DNA of 26,617 nucleotides from Plantago elongata (GCA_036897095.1 JAYMSP010002058.1:1-26617); one strand, 5' to 3'; shown: positions 1-8,953, counted from the stretch's first letter. The notes: generated by a model not told the origin, from the letters alone. Numbers and translations are program-made.

Positions 1-2
1 CT

Positions 3-68
3 GGCCCATCAAAGCCTAAAATCGAGACAGAAAACGATGCGGACAATGAGCAGATAATTGGGGAATGA
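3..68 (+). CDS. Possible C-terminal codons of a gene entering from the left edge
   Basis: Frame 3 is open from the window edge to a TGA at 66-68 and encodes 21 residues, very acidic and polar, starting GPSKPKIETEND and ending NEQIIGE. Base composition here is more balanced than in the AT-rich DNA that follows, which looks like a 3'UTR (T-rich runs from about 100 to 480). I do not recognise the protein, and a tail this short cannot be assigned to a family. It could be a chance open stretch. The 3'UTR interpretation is inference. Confidence 0.35.
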   Translation, partial: GPSKPKIETENDADNEQIIGE

Positions 69-1596
69 GAATGCTGCCCGTATATTTCCTGTTTCCTCCA
101 TCAGCACTATCTTTCAAAACATTTTCTAACTTTACTCGTGTGAAATACCTGCTGAAATGGGCCATGTATTATTATGCCTGGTTATTTTTTGTCTGCTAGC
201 CCGGTAGAATATGTGGTATTCAAAATCGACTAAATGATTTGTTAGTGTTTTCTTGTTAGTTTTTTTAATGCTTAACTGCTTAAGTAGTAATGGGCTCGTA
301 AATTTTGTTGTGTTGAGAAGTTGAAACCGTCCTGAGTTGATCAAAGTGTTTAGATTTTCGTTTTCCTTTTATTTATGAAAACATTTGAAATTACCCGCTT
401 GTTTTAGTGTGTTACTGACATGATTTTTTCTTTGAAATGCTCCCTGATAACTTCATATGTGACGTTAACCTTTTGTTGCGTGCGGATTAGAAGCTTTGTG
501 TGATAGATGGAAACATGGAGTACAAAATATGGGAGTGTTAATTTGGGAGGTAGTTCTACTAATGGGAGTGCTCAACATACACATTATGCATTATTTATTA
601 TTATTATTTTTTAAAACGGCAGGCAAAGTTGACTTAAACCCTTGATCATGGAGTTAAAGTGTGTAATACTTCGTTATCATGCATTTTTTATTAAAAATAC
701 ATTCTTTCCTCCATTTTTATATCTTATTGTTACTTTATCTTTTTATTTAAAATTATACATTAAATTTGATGTATAAAGATATGTGAAGGCAACAACTTTT
801 AAGGTTTCTAACATAATCAAAAGCTAACAGATGAAAAAAAGGCAAGGCCAAGGGATATGGCACTCAACTGTATCTTCATGTCAAAACATCATACACTAGT
901 CACTACCAAACATTCCAAAAAAACGTTTAATGACGGTCACATTTAAAATGAAAAACCGACCAAAACAACGTGTTCACCAACAATTTTGTACTGCAGAACC
1001 ATATTTGCCACCTTTAACTTTCAGTCACACGTGTTAATCGTTACTAGTGTATATTGCGGTTCACTTCTACAGGAACAATACACTAGAAAACAAAGATGTG
1101 TTGAAGATGAGAATCAATTCCGATACCTTGGAAATTTTAATGAGAAGAATGAAAATTGAAATCGTTTGATGTATTGGTCATATATGTTTAACTATGTCGA
1201 ACTAAACTGTTCGACGCATGTATTTTTATTTTTTAATACACGTCGCTAAACACGTTATTCATTAAATTTAACTTGTCGTGAGTGAATGAAAAATGAAAGT
1301 AGTGATTAGTGTGATAATCTAAATATGAATGAATTAAAATATTTTAAAGGTCATGGATTTTGGTTTAAATTGTTCTGAATTCAAGTTTTTTTCTTTGAAT
1401 AATTACAGAGTAAGTGCAAAATTCTAGTTAATTAGCAAAGAAATAGAAAGACAAGTCGAAAAAATGAAATTGAAAGGATAACACAGATTCAACAAGAATA
1501 CTGGGTGCTTACCGCGGCAAGCATCACCTGGTACTTGTACAACTGTAAAAGCCTCATCGTCATGTACTCGTAAGAATTTTTCTCGTGGCAAAAATT
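69..1596. other. AT-rich intergenic DNA, nothing assignable
   Basis: No ORF with protein-like composition is visible on either strand. The first few hundred bases may be the 3'UTR of the left-edge gene. A CACGTG hexamer sits at about 1027-1032, but no gene start is near enough to give it meaning. A short (CT)n run next to poly-T near 1597-1620 belongs to the SINE-like element that follows. Confidence 0.5.
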
Positions 1597-1770
1597 TAAT
1601 TTTTTTTTCTCTCTCTCTCTCACTGCCATTCGCATATGCGAGTGATCTAGTTGAGCACTTTCGAATCTTTTTTGTGAAGGCGGCCCTCTCAACAGTGTCT
1701 TTTACATCTACACGATTCGAACTCGAGACCTTACTTAAGTGAACTCAAATCTATAACCACTTGAGCTCAC
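1597..1770 (-). mobile_element. tRNA-derived SINE-like element (minus strand)
   Basis: Read on the minus strand, GAGCTCAAGTGG (about 1768-1757) resembles a Pol III A box. GAGTTCGAATC (1724-1714) matches a B box at tRNA-like spacing of roughly 35-45 nt. The minus-strand element then runs through a (GA)n stretch into an A tract, seen as TTTTTTTTT followed by CT repeats on the plus strand near 1597-1620. This is the layout of a plant tRNA-derived SINE: Pol III head, unrelated body, A-rich tail. I found no clear target-site duplication, so the ends are approximate. A chance pair of boxes is the alternative. Confidence 0.45.
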
Positions 1771-1851
1771 AACTGTTGATAAACTTTAAGTGTTTCTAAT
1801 ACTTTATTTTTATGTAAATTTCTAAGAAATCTTTTTTTAATGAATCGTCAC

Positions 1852-1954
1852 TCACTTTCAAGTGTGGTTGTTACTTATGTAACATCCTAGAAATTTCCAA
1901 ATCACTTTCAAGTGTGGTTGTTACTTATGTAACATCCTAGAAATTTCCAAATCA
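1852..1954. repeat. Perfect 50-bp tandem duplication (2.06 copies)
   Basis: Bases 1852-1901 are repeated without a mismatch at 1902-1951, and the first bases of a third copy (to 1954) follow. Each unit contains TTATGTAACATCCTAGAAAT. The unit crosses the apparent 5' end (TGTAACATCC) of the LTR-like element that follows, so the LTR start is present twice, at 1878 and 1928. The lack of divergence points to a recent event, or to an assembly artefact. Confidence 0.9.
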
Positions 1955-2237
1955 AGTTCAAAGAACTTAAATGTATTGAACACGCTATTTATATCAATAA
2001 GATACACCTTTCTTTGCGAAATAAACGAGAACTTCTGAGTTAAATATGCTCGCCCTAAATCAATTTTAGGATAAGTGACTAACTGGAAAGTCTATTAGTT
2101 CATACATAAGTGAGGACAAAGTGCGTGAGAAAGTACTTGTATTGGTACAGTGGATTAGTATATTATTCGGAGAGTTGTCCATGCCGCATCGACTTAAATG
2201 ATCGGGTCTCGACCCATTAATAACCCAGATTGTTACA
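1928..2237 (+). mobile_element. Solo LTR carrying a 5S rRNA-like segment (Cassandra-type TRIM)
   Basis: The element begins TGTAACATCC and ends TGTTACA, the TG...CA ends of an LTR. At about 2031-2093 it has a segment that I aligned by eye to the 3' half of plant 5S rRNA, about 41 of 63 positions matching. This includes AGTTAA, TTTAGGATAAGTGAC (compare the box C region TAGGATGGGTGAC) and CTGGAAAGTC. After it comes a GTGAGGACAAAGTGCGTGAG segment of the kind that follows the 5S part in Cassandra terminal-repeat retrotransposons in miniature. The tail at 2160-2230 is also similar to the second copy near 4900-4963. No tRNA-Met primer-binding site follows, so I call it a solo LTR. No clear 5-bp target duplication is visible. 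The family assignment rests on remembered architecture. Confidence 0.55.
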
Positions 2238-2466
2238 TATATTATTATAATTTAGATCACATTACCATTCATGATCATTCGGTATAACTGTTCAATTTAA
2301 GCATGAAGTTATCAAGAAATTGGTGGTATAACTATTCAAATTCTATAAGAACTCTACAATGAATTATACCAACACCAATTTCTTTATATCTTCATGCCAA
2401 AATTGAATAGTTACACTACTGAATGATGATGAATGGTGATGTGATCTAAATTCTAATAATATATGT
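2235..2466. mobile_element. 232-bp foldback MITE
   Basis: The sequence is one long imperfect inverted repeat. The left arm (about 2235-2330) starts ACATATATTATTA and includes TTTAGATCACATTACCATTC. The right arm (about 2370-2466), reverse-complemented, gives ACATATATTATTAG and TTTAGATCACATCACCATTC. Further matching blocks are CATGAAG and AAGAAATTGGTG. Arms of 90 bp or more around a short centre fit a foldback MITE whose transcript would form a hairpin. The left end abuts the end of the 5S-containing LTR. No target-site duplication is obvious. Confidence 0.75.
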
Positions 2467-2828
2467 CTGCACTGCACGTTTTGTTAAGGGGTGTTCTTCG
2501 AAGCGAAAGGCTACTTCCTTTGACTTTTTAGTTAGTATGTTCTCTGGTTCTGGTACTTAATTCCTTTTCAAGTATTAATATTATACTGCATGTAGTATCT
2601 CGTTTTGGTTGATTTGTTCAAACTTCAGTTTCTTTTGATTTGATTGGCCGTTGAAAGACCCCATTTCATTTTCACAAGTCAGAGGAGAAACGTGATTTGA
2701 CCACATTGCACATCCATCAAGAATGAAATTGTTTTTAGAAATTTGAATGTATTATCAATCTCCAAAATAATATAGAATAGGAGGCGATCAACTCATCTTG
2801 TCCGAAATGTCAAATGAAAACTAACTGT
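2467..2828. other. AT-rich spacer, nothing assignable
   Basis: No plausible coding frame, Pol III box pair or long inverted repeat was seen between the foldback MITE and the LINE fragment. Confidence 0.5.
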
Positions 2829-3518
2829 CTAATTCAACATTAAATTTTCAATATAGGATCGTAGTCGAAATACCATCCAAGCTCTATTAAGTACTAATGT
2901 AATAATCTGTTGTACTATGAGTAGTTGACTATCATTAGTACCAAAACAAGTACGATTCATATATGTCCACACCTCATAAACTGTTTTTAGGAAGGCAAGT
3001 TTTAAAAGTCGTTTCTTCCAGTTCTTGCCCTTACTCTGACGAAGTATCCATGGGAGCTCAACCGTCCATTCCCCGGGGGTATGTTGGAACCCCAACCAAC
3101 GCAACACCTCTAACCAGATTGATTTGGTGGTGCCGCAACCGAATAGGAGATGGGCCAGGGTCTCGGCATTCGGACAGAAGCAACAAGCCTCCTTGGAGAT
3201 CAATCCAAAGAAAAAGAGACGATCCTTTGTGGCAAGTCGTCCGGGACATGCTAACCAGGTGACAAATTTTGCTCTCAGTCGAGCTAGATTCCCACACATA
3301 AGGGACTTCCACTCCACATCCGACTGCTCAACCTGCTGGTTTTTGTACATAGTGCCTGTCTTAAATTTGGGAAGATGTTGCATGGAATCCCAAGCACTGT
3401 TTCCACTGACCAATGGTCTGCATTTCAATATACCCTTTGTGAGGTTGTTATTCAAGAAAATAAAAATAAAAAGATACTCCATTCGTCTCAGGTTCATCTT
3501 TCCGTCGGGACGACACAA
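2829..3518 (-). pseudogene. LINE (non-LTR retrotransposon) fragment with zf-RVT domain
   Basis: This minus-strand frame of 229 codons contains the C-terminal reverse-transcriptase zinc-binding module of plant LINE ORF2 proteins. Visible pieces are AWDSMQ, VEWKSLMCGN, WLACPGRLATKDRL, and then the zinc-finger CCFCPNAETLAHLLFGC with the characteristic C-x2-C...H...C spacing, followed by IWLEVLRWLG. In an active element this module sits downstream of the reverse transcriptase and helps bind nucleic acid. Here there is no endonuclease or RT domain upstream. The first 50 or so residues are not LINE-like, and the frame runs into an AT-rich sequence with Stowaway TIR bases at 3477. It is therefore a 5'-truncated dead relic. 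Overlapping plus-strand frames are shadows of it. Confidence 0.8.
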
Positions 3519-3559
3519 ATTTTAATGAAAATTAACAAAAGTAAGAGAGATGGTGATAA

Positions 3560-4302
3560 GACCATCTCCATCAGTTGCAATTCACCCAGTCCAAAAATCT
3601 CTGTCACACCACCATTCCACCCTATGCAACTCACTTTGCAACTCTACACAATTCACTACTACAATAGTGAGGCCCAAAATCTGTTTTATTTTAACATTTA
3701 TTTCAAACTTAATTATTCAATTAATTTTCTTTTCTCAATTCCTTCAAACGTTATTCTTGAATTGATTTTAAATGTTGTTAGTTAATTATAACAAAATTAC
3801 ACTGGTATTTTATTATTATTTATTAATTAAAAATAAAAATTATATGATCTAGATACATTACTCCTAGATCATATAACAAAAAACAAATTAAACAACAAAA
3901 AGAAAAAATGTTTAAACAAAGAAAAATAAAAAAATATAAAAAACAAAAAATAATAATATTATATATTCTAGAAGTAATGTTTAATTTAATTTTATATGAA
4001 ATATAATTATTATATTTACAGTAATAAAATAATTTAAAAATAAATTAAAAACAACATGTACACAAGAAAAGGCAGACAATAGAAGAAGTGATGAAATTAA
4101 TCAACAACAACGGCGGATGAAAGAAAAGAAAAGATGAAATGAAAAAAATAAAAATAAATAATAAACTAGTGTGGTTGCAACGCTGGGCCTCGTCCCAAAA
4201 TTTTAGGACGAAAGCTGGGTCGATGGCTCAGACTATGTTCGAGTCTAAACCAACGTTCCATCAACGGCTCCAATTCGTATTGAATCGTTGCTGGAGATGG
4301 TC
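3560..4302. mobile_element. PIF/Harbinger-type MITE nested in the Stowaway
   Basis: The left end GACCATCTCCATCA and the inverse of the right end GACCATCTCCAGCA are terminal inverted repeats. A TAA trinucleotide on both sides (3557-3559 and 4303-4305) matches the 3-bp TWA target duplication of PIF/Harbinger elements. The 743-bp interior is very AT-rich and non-coding; the short plus-strand ORFs in it show no domain. A perfect 13-bp hairpin lies inside at 3840-3876. Superfamily assignment rests on TIR style and target-duplication length, not on a transposase. Confidence 0.75.
3840..3876. repeat. 13-bp perfect stem with 11-nt loop
   Basis: TTATATGATCTAG (3840-3852) pairs exactly with CTAGATCATATAA (3864-3876). 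It lies inside the Harbinger-type MITE, and no T-run or gene end makes it look like a terminator. Confidence 0.8.
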
Positions 4303-4529
4303 TAAAGTAGGAGAGATTGTGATAGGCAAGATATATAATTAATAAATAAAGTAGAAAAGATTGTGATTAAAGTATGAGATATATTATATAAAGTAAGAGA
4401 TATATATTCTATTTAATGGATGAGAATATGAAATTGAGACAGATCAAAATAAAATAAAAAAAATATAATTGAGACGAAGGAGTATATATACTATTCTTTT
4501 CGAGAATTCACTGATCACAATTACCTTAT

Positions 4530-4762
4530 TTGGTATAGAGCCTAAATTTCATTGTAGTTGAGATTTGAAAATTTGTATTTGGCTAAGCCATTATTAATTA
4601 AATAATTTCACCCAAGTCAATTGAGTTCGCAATTAAATTCTCTAAAATCCTATACAATTTTATTCTATAACAAACACAAACTGTAACAACTTAATTATAA
4701 TTCATTCACTATTATCAATTCACCACAAAATAGACTCAATTACAATTCTAGCCAAACGGTCA
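4530..4762. mobile_element. MITE-like remnant with 'TTTGG' type ends
   Basis: The right end read inversely is ACCGTTTGGCTAGAATTGTA and then ATTGAG. The left end has CTTATTTGGTATAGAG followed by TTGTAGTTGAG. Both resemble the 'GTTTGG' TIRs common in plant MITEs, and the interior is AT-rich and non-coding. The TIRs match only in part and no clean target duplication was found, so the limits are approximate. It appears to cut off the 5' part of the 5S-containing relic that follows. Confidence 0.35.
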
Positions 4763-4771
4763 TAAGATAAG

Positions 4772-4963
4772 AACTTTAGAGTTAAGCTTATTCATTTTGG
4801 AGCAATCTCATAATACGTAACCAACTGAGAAATCACTCGATTCGTGCATGAGTAATGATAAAGTGTTTGAGAAAGAACTTGTATTAGTACAGTGGGGGAC
4901 AATCATGCATAACCATGTCGTCTAAATGGTTGGAACTCGAACGATTAGTGTTGTATCGTTACT
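4772..4963 (+). mobile_element. Second LTR relic carrying a 5S rRNA-like segment
   Basis: AACTTTAGAGTTAAGC at 4772 onward lines up with the AACTCCG-AGTTAAGC region of plant 5S rRNA, followed by degenerate matches (GTAACCAACTGAGAAATC against GTGACCTCCTGGGAAGTC). Then AAAGTGTTTGAGAAAGAACT and TGTATTAGTACAGTGG closely match bases 2119-2155 of the first copy. The end has TTGTATCGTTAC, close to an LTR TGTTACA end. The orientation is the same as the first copy, but the two are well diverged, so separate old insertions are more likely than one element's LTR pair. Confidence 0.5.
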
Positions 4964-5510
4964 CGATAGTATTTACACTTCCTCCTTTTCTCTTCATGAT
5001 TTTCAATTAATTTCAGTGCTTATTTTAAGTTTTAGTTTGAGTGCAAATTAAGTAGAACTTTTCTAAAGTATGTCTGATAGTAAAAAAGTTTAAAATAATA
5101 TTTGTAGCTATTTGTAAAAGTTTGTAGTTATATGTATATGTATTATGGAGTGAGCATAGCTTTTAATGTTTCTGGAAGCACAATAACATGTAGCATGTTG
5201 AATAGAATCAATGAAGATTTGTTTGTACAAGCTTTATTTGAACGTTCCACAGATACATTTGACCAGTGCCAACCATCTCATAATCCGTGGACCAACATCT
5301 ACCAGCAGTACTGTTAATTAACATAGAAAATGTAGGGACAACCGCATAGACATAGAATTCTATAGATATTTGGAGAGATGACACTTTACTTCTGTTAAGA
5401 TTATATTCAATAAAGGCATCAAACTAAATTATTTTATCAAGTTACTATTCTTTTAACACAAGTTATTATGCATATGTTAAAAGATCTGTTGAATACAGCT
5501 TAGAGGCGGT
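4964..5510. other. AT-rich intergenic DNA, nothing assignable
   Basis: The only sizeable frame (plus strand 5132-5317, 61 codons) has no recognisable motif or gene context. No inverted repeat or Pol III signal was seen. Confidence 0.5.
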
Positions 5511-5670
5511 TTGGAAAACAATTATAATCGATCAATTTGACTCGATAAATAAAGATTTGACCTAAAATACATTTTAAATACCCCTTTCAATTTCATTCCA
5601 AATACAATTTCATCAAAATCCATCCAAAGGTCCATTCAAATTCTATACCAATCAGACCCTCATTGATTTA
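5503..5670. mobile_element. Possible small MITE remnant
   Basis: GAGGCGGTTTGGAAAACAAT at the left and, read inversely, GAGGGTCTGATTGGTATAGA at the right loosely resemble Tourist-like 'GGGTCTGTTTGG' ends around a 120-bp AT-rich core. The ends match imperfectly and the flanks do not give a convincing TTA duplication. Confidence 0.3.
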
Positions 5671-5725
5671 TGGAGGAAAGATGTTAAAATATGAAAAATT
5701 TGATTATAATCACTTCTAATAATTT

Positions 5726-5786
5726 CACCCTCTCACCGTAATAGTTAGACGTACACTATGTATCTAACTGTTATAGTGAAAGGGTG
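5726..5786. repeat. 24-bp imperfect hairpin
   Basis: The arm 5726-5749 (starting CACCCTCTCACC) and the arm 5763-5786 (ending GTGAAAGGGTG) pair at about 20 of 24 positions around a 13-nt loop. It lies about 1.1 kb upstream of the ERF coding region. It may be a MITE core; no function can be read from it. Confidence 0.65.
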
Positions 5787-6326
5787 AGACAATTGTCTAC
5801 CAAACCTTAAATTTTATACTTCTTCCGCACTAAATTCATATCTTGATATTTCTAGACACGTACAAGTTCTAAAAGTAAAACATATAATTAACTATAATAA
5901 TTTATGAAGTGTAAGATTGAACGTATAGAGTAAGAGAAAGGTAATAAAATAAAAAATATAGTGAATAGTATCAATATAATGTTTGAAAGTGAGATTAAGA
6001 CAAGGGATCCTATGGTTTTGTGTGTGTTGGGGGGATGGGGGGAAACGTTACAACGCCTCTCCATAACTCTAACTATTGATTCATTCAAAAAGAATTCAAT
6101 ATAGATTTATAAGAGAGTATAATTATGATCTAGTAATAAATTACATTATAATATATTGATCGATTTATATAATTGAGAATTTGTGCATTGGAATTTAGTA
6201 GTTTATAATAAGTTAAGTAAAAATAGAAGAAAATGATGTGTAGATTGTAACGTAGTTAAGTTGAGTATAGGAGAGCGTGCGGTGCAGATGAGATTGTCAA
6301 ACTATACATAGAAACTCAATTCAAAC
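5787..6326. other. Upstream region of the ERF gene
   Basis: AT-rich DNA without a convincing gene. It contains two adjacent G6 runs (6029-6034 and 6037-6042) separated by AT. A minus-strand frame at 5888-6088 shows only low-complexity hydrophobic residues and is not supported. Confidence 0.4.
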
Positions 6327-6500
6327 ATGATCAGCAACAACATCATATCATCTGTATCTATCTATTAATCTAACTCATATTCATCTTCTTACTTTCTTTC
6401 TTTCTGACATATTACACAGATAATATATTGGCAGCACACAGAATCACTCAACAAAGAACAAAACCGACATTCTCGTTCCATGTATCCTCCTTATTTTTGA
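6326..6500 (+). promoter_or_regulatory. Candidate upstream ORFs in the ERF leader
   Basis: If transcription starts upstream of 6326, the leader holds two short ORFs. One has its ATG at about 6327 and 13 codons before TAA. The other has its ATG at 6480-6482 and 6 codons before TGA at 6498-6500. A pyrimidine-rich stretch (TTCTTACTTTCTTTCTTTC, near 6384-6405) is the sort seen in plant leaders. The transcription start is not known, so these may lie in promoter DNA. Confidence 0.3.
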
Positions 6501-6726
6501 ACTTCCACCAGTCAAATCGGTGTGAACCCAATCAGCCTGCTTTTTTTTCAGATTCCATCCATACCCAAATTCTAACATTTTTAAACCGTACTTGCTCGTA
6601 CTGTTCAATTGGCTAGCTACACCACTAATTTATATCATTATTACATATCAGATAACAACCCATCTCATCTCATCTCTGTGCCATATTTACAATCATATCT
6701 TCCTCGATCGCGCCGTTTCCTTTTTG

Positions 6727-6732
6727 CACGTG
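6727..6732. promoter_or_regulatory. G-box CACGTG
   Basis: A perfect CACGTG palindrome lies about 90-130 bases upstream of the ERF reading frame, in the core promoter or the leader. G-boxes bind plant bHLH and bZIP factors. Whether this one is used is unknown. Confidence 0.4.
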
Positions 6733-6815
6733 CGAAGCGAAAAGTCCGATCCGCAAGAAAACATTTTTGTTTGATTAGTTTTTTGAGTGTTTGTTTTTGG
6801 TACTAGTACTGTTGA

Positions 6816-8953
6816 TTGTTATTGAAGGTGGCGAATCAAGGTGGTGATGATGATGATATGTATGCCAGAATCTTGGCGGCTGAAAACAGAGCTTCACCAG
6901 AAACACCACCCACCGTGAGCGGTTCCGGTTTTCCGTATTCGCAGCAACAGCAACCGGATTACTTGCTATCGGCTGTTGTTGGGATGCCGAATTCGCCTCG
7001 GGGTCCGGTGTATTCGCCATCGTCGTCCTCCGGTACTAGCTCATCGGGTCAGAAGAGGATGAGGGATCAACAGTCTCACCAGGCTCAGAGGACTAGTCAT
7101 CTCCGCTTTGGAGACCCTTGTATTAAAACTGGTACGTTGATACAAACCAATTCTTTGTACACACGGCATCAACATAAGATTTTTGTGTTCATGTTCAAAT
7201 ATAATTCATATATAGGGTGTTTATTTATCAAATCATCTCATGATTTTCTCATCTTTTGTTTAGCTTTTCTATTTTTCTTCTTCAAATTATTTGAGGAAAT
7301 CAACTTGATTCAAATGGTGAAGTAGCTAGTGTTATTAATCTTAAGGGTGTTTCAAGCCCAACCATCTCTCCATTCAAATCGAACATTTTGTACACGCAAA
7401 ATTCAATACCAATCATTTATACTATTTTATCTGACAAGTTTACCCTCATGTCTCTTTGGTAGTCTATTTTCACTAGATCTGATTTTTAAAATTTCCAAAG
7501 TTTCGTCATCAACTTGATCATGTCTTGTACTTTAATTTTGGAGCCTAGTGTTGTTATCAAGATAAGCATTTGAATACTTTGTTTACAATTTAATATCTAA
7601 TTTCAGTTTACACTTCTTGTTTCTTTTATTGTTCTGTATGTGATAATGACGACTAGATTATCAACTTGTACGTGATCACTTCATCTATGATCAACTTATA
7701 TATTGTTTTTTAGTCCAGGGTCAATGTATTCATCAAGAATGTTCCTCTTCATTCTTCCAAATTGCAAAAAGTTTCACAACAAATGTATTATTCTCTTTAC
7801 AGTGTAACAATAATGAGGCAAAAATATACATTTGTCTTTTAATATACCATGAATGATATACAATAATAATACAATGTACAAACTTTTGCAAAAAAATCAT
7901 CTATCAGAAATATTAAAATTAAATATTTAACTTCAAATATGTATAATAAATCTGCATTATACTTGCTGCATATTTATATGTGACGTTTAAAGTGGTTTAT
8001 AGTGGTGTTTGTAAAAAGTGATGTTTGGTTTGGTTATTTCCAAGTACATGGTCTCTCTCAATTTCACGATTGGAATATCATTTTATGCATATCAACTTAC
8101 TCAGGAAAACCATATAGTATACAATTTATTTAGTTTTAAACGACAAATGTGACTCCAACTCCAACATATTAATTGGAGGGAGAACGTTTTATCAATTAAG
8201 CTACCTGTGCTTCATTATCAGTATATAACAATTCATTTTAATTTTATTATGCTTTCATGATCATCAATGACAGAACCAGATGGTGTGGGGACAAGTTTAC
8301 GAACACCACCAACCACCACAACCACAGCCGAAGTTCGACAACCACAATCATCCTCCCGTCAACTCGACCAGGCGGGAGAAAGACGAGTTAGATACCGTGG
8401 GGTCCGCCAAAGGCCATGGGGGAAATGGGCAGCGGAAATAAGAGATCCACACAAGGCTGCGAGGGTCTGGCTTGGCACATTTGACACAGCTGAGGCAGCT
8501 GCGCGAGCATACGATGAGGCCGCCTTACGTTTCAGAGGCAACCGAGCCAAACTCAATTTCCCCGAAAATGTAAGGGCGTTGCCAATGCCACCCCCACAGG
8601 CTGCGGCTACTCACATTGAAGCGCCACAATCGTTACTCCAACCTGACGCAAGAGACTACTGGCAATACTCGCAGTTGCTTCAGAGCAGAAGTCATGAGTT
8701 TCTTCCACAGCAACAACAAACACCCACAAATCTGTTTGAGAATAGATTTACAGATTCACCATTTCCTATGCAGTCGACGAGTATTTCATCATCGTCTTCA
8801 TCATATCCAATGATGTTTTCGAGTGGACAAACTATACATTTCCAGGAACCTGCAGGAAATGATGAACAGAATCAACTGGGAGGCAGCTCCACCTCCAGTT
8901 ATTCAACACCACCATGGACTTCCGGGAACTATTCTCCTTCCTCCACGTCCTGA
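6816..8953 (+). CDS. AP2/ERF transcription factor, group X (ABR1/ERF110-like), two exons
   Basis: Exon 1 runs to 7131 (donor CTG|GTACGT), the intron is 7132-8273 (acceptor GACAG|AA), and exon 2 is 8274-8953 (TGA). The phase-1 junction reconstitutes a Glu codon (CIKT-E-PDG). Counted from the first in-frame ATG (6858) the protein has 317 residues. One AP2 domain lies at about 132-190 ([18 protein letters not shown], then [20 protein letters not shown], then NFPEN) and has the ERF-type Ala/Asp pair rather than the DREB Val/Glu pair. [12 protein letters not shown] at about 218-229 is typical of the RAP2.6/ABR1 group. The rest is Ser/Gln/Pro-rich. By family it is a nuclear factor binding GCC-box-type sites, often induced by wounding, ABA or other stress. 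The oddity is that the conserved N-terminal KVANQ motif lies upstream of the first in-frame ATG. The frame there starts with TTG (6816) directly after an in-frame TGA (6813-6815). The start is therefore unresolved. Confidence 0.9.
7132..8273 (+). other. Intron of the ERF gene (1,142 bp)
   Basis: The GT-AG boundaries restore the frame exactly. The interior is AT-rich (repeated T-rich and ATAATA stretches). Small frames at 7329-7517 and nearby are hydrophobic low-complexity shadows. No transposon signature was recognised inside. Confidence 0.85.

Larger units (their letters stand above)
3477..4482. mobile_element. Stowaway-type MITE (Tc1/mariner), interrupted by another MITE
   Basis: The left end CTCCATTCGTCTCA and the inverse of the right end CTCCTTCGTCTCA form terminal inverted repeats close to the Stowaway consensus CTCCCTCCGTC. 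A TA dinucleotide flanks both sides (3475-3476 and 4483-4484), the expected mariner target duplication. Removing the 743-bp insert and one TAA leaves about 260 bp, a usual Stowaway size. It encodes nothing and would have depended on a mariner transposase supplied elsewhere. Confidence 0.8.

Noticed and set aside
2031..2093. A functional 5S rRNA gene
   Set aside because: Only the 3' half aligns, at roughly 65%, and it is embedded in an LTR-like element.
2963..3785. Several plus-strand ORFs of 99-136 codons
   Set aside because: They overlap the minus-strand LINE zinc-finger domain or the MITEs; the antisense frame carries the recognisable domain.
4172..4342. Plus-strand ORF with WASSQNFRTKAGS
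   Set aside because: It lies inside the right end of the Harbinger-type MITE and runs across its boundary.
1928..4963. One intact TRIM element with both LTRs
   Set aside because: The two 5S-containing relics are too diverged, no primer-binding site follows the first, and the gap is filled by unrelated insertions.
6775..7020. Minus-strand 81-codon ORF with a His run
   Set aside because: It is antisense to ERF exon 1; the His run mirrors GAT repeats of the real exon.
8359..8556. Minus-strand ORF over the AP2 domain
   Set aside because: Shadow of the AP2 coding sequence.
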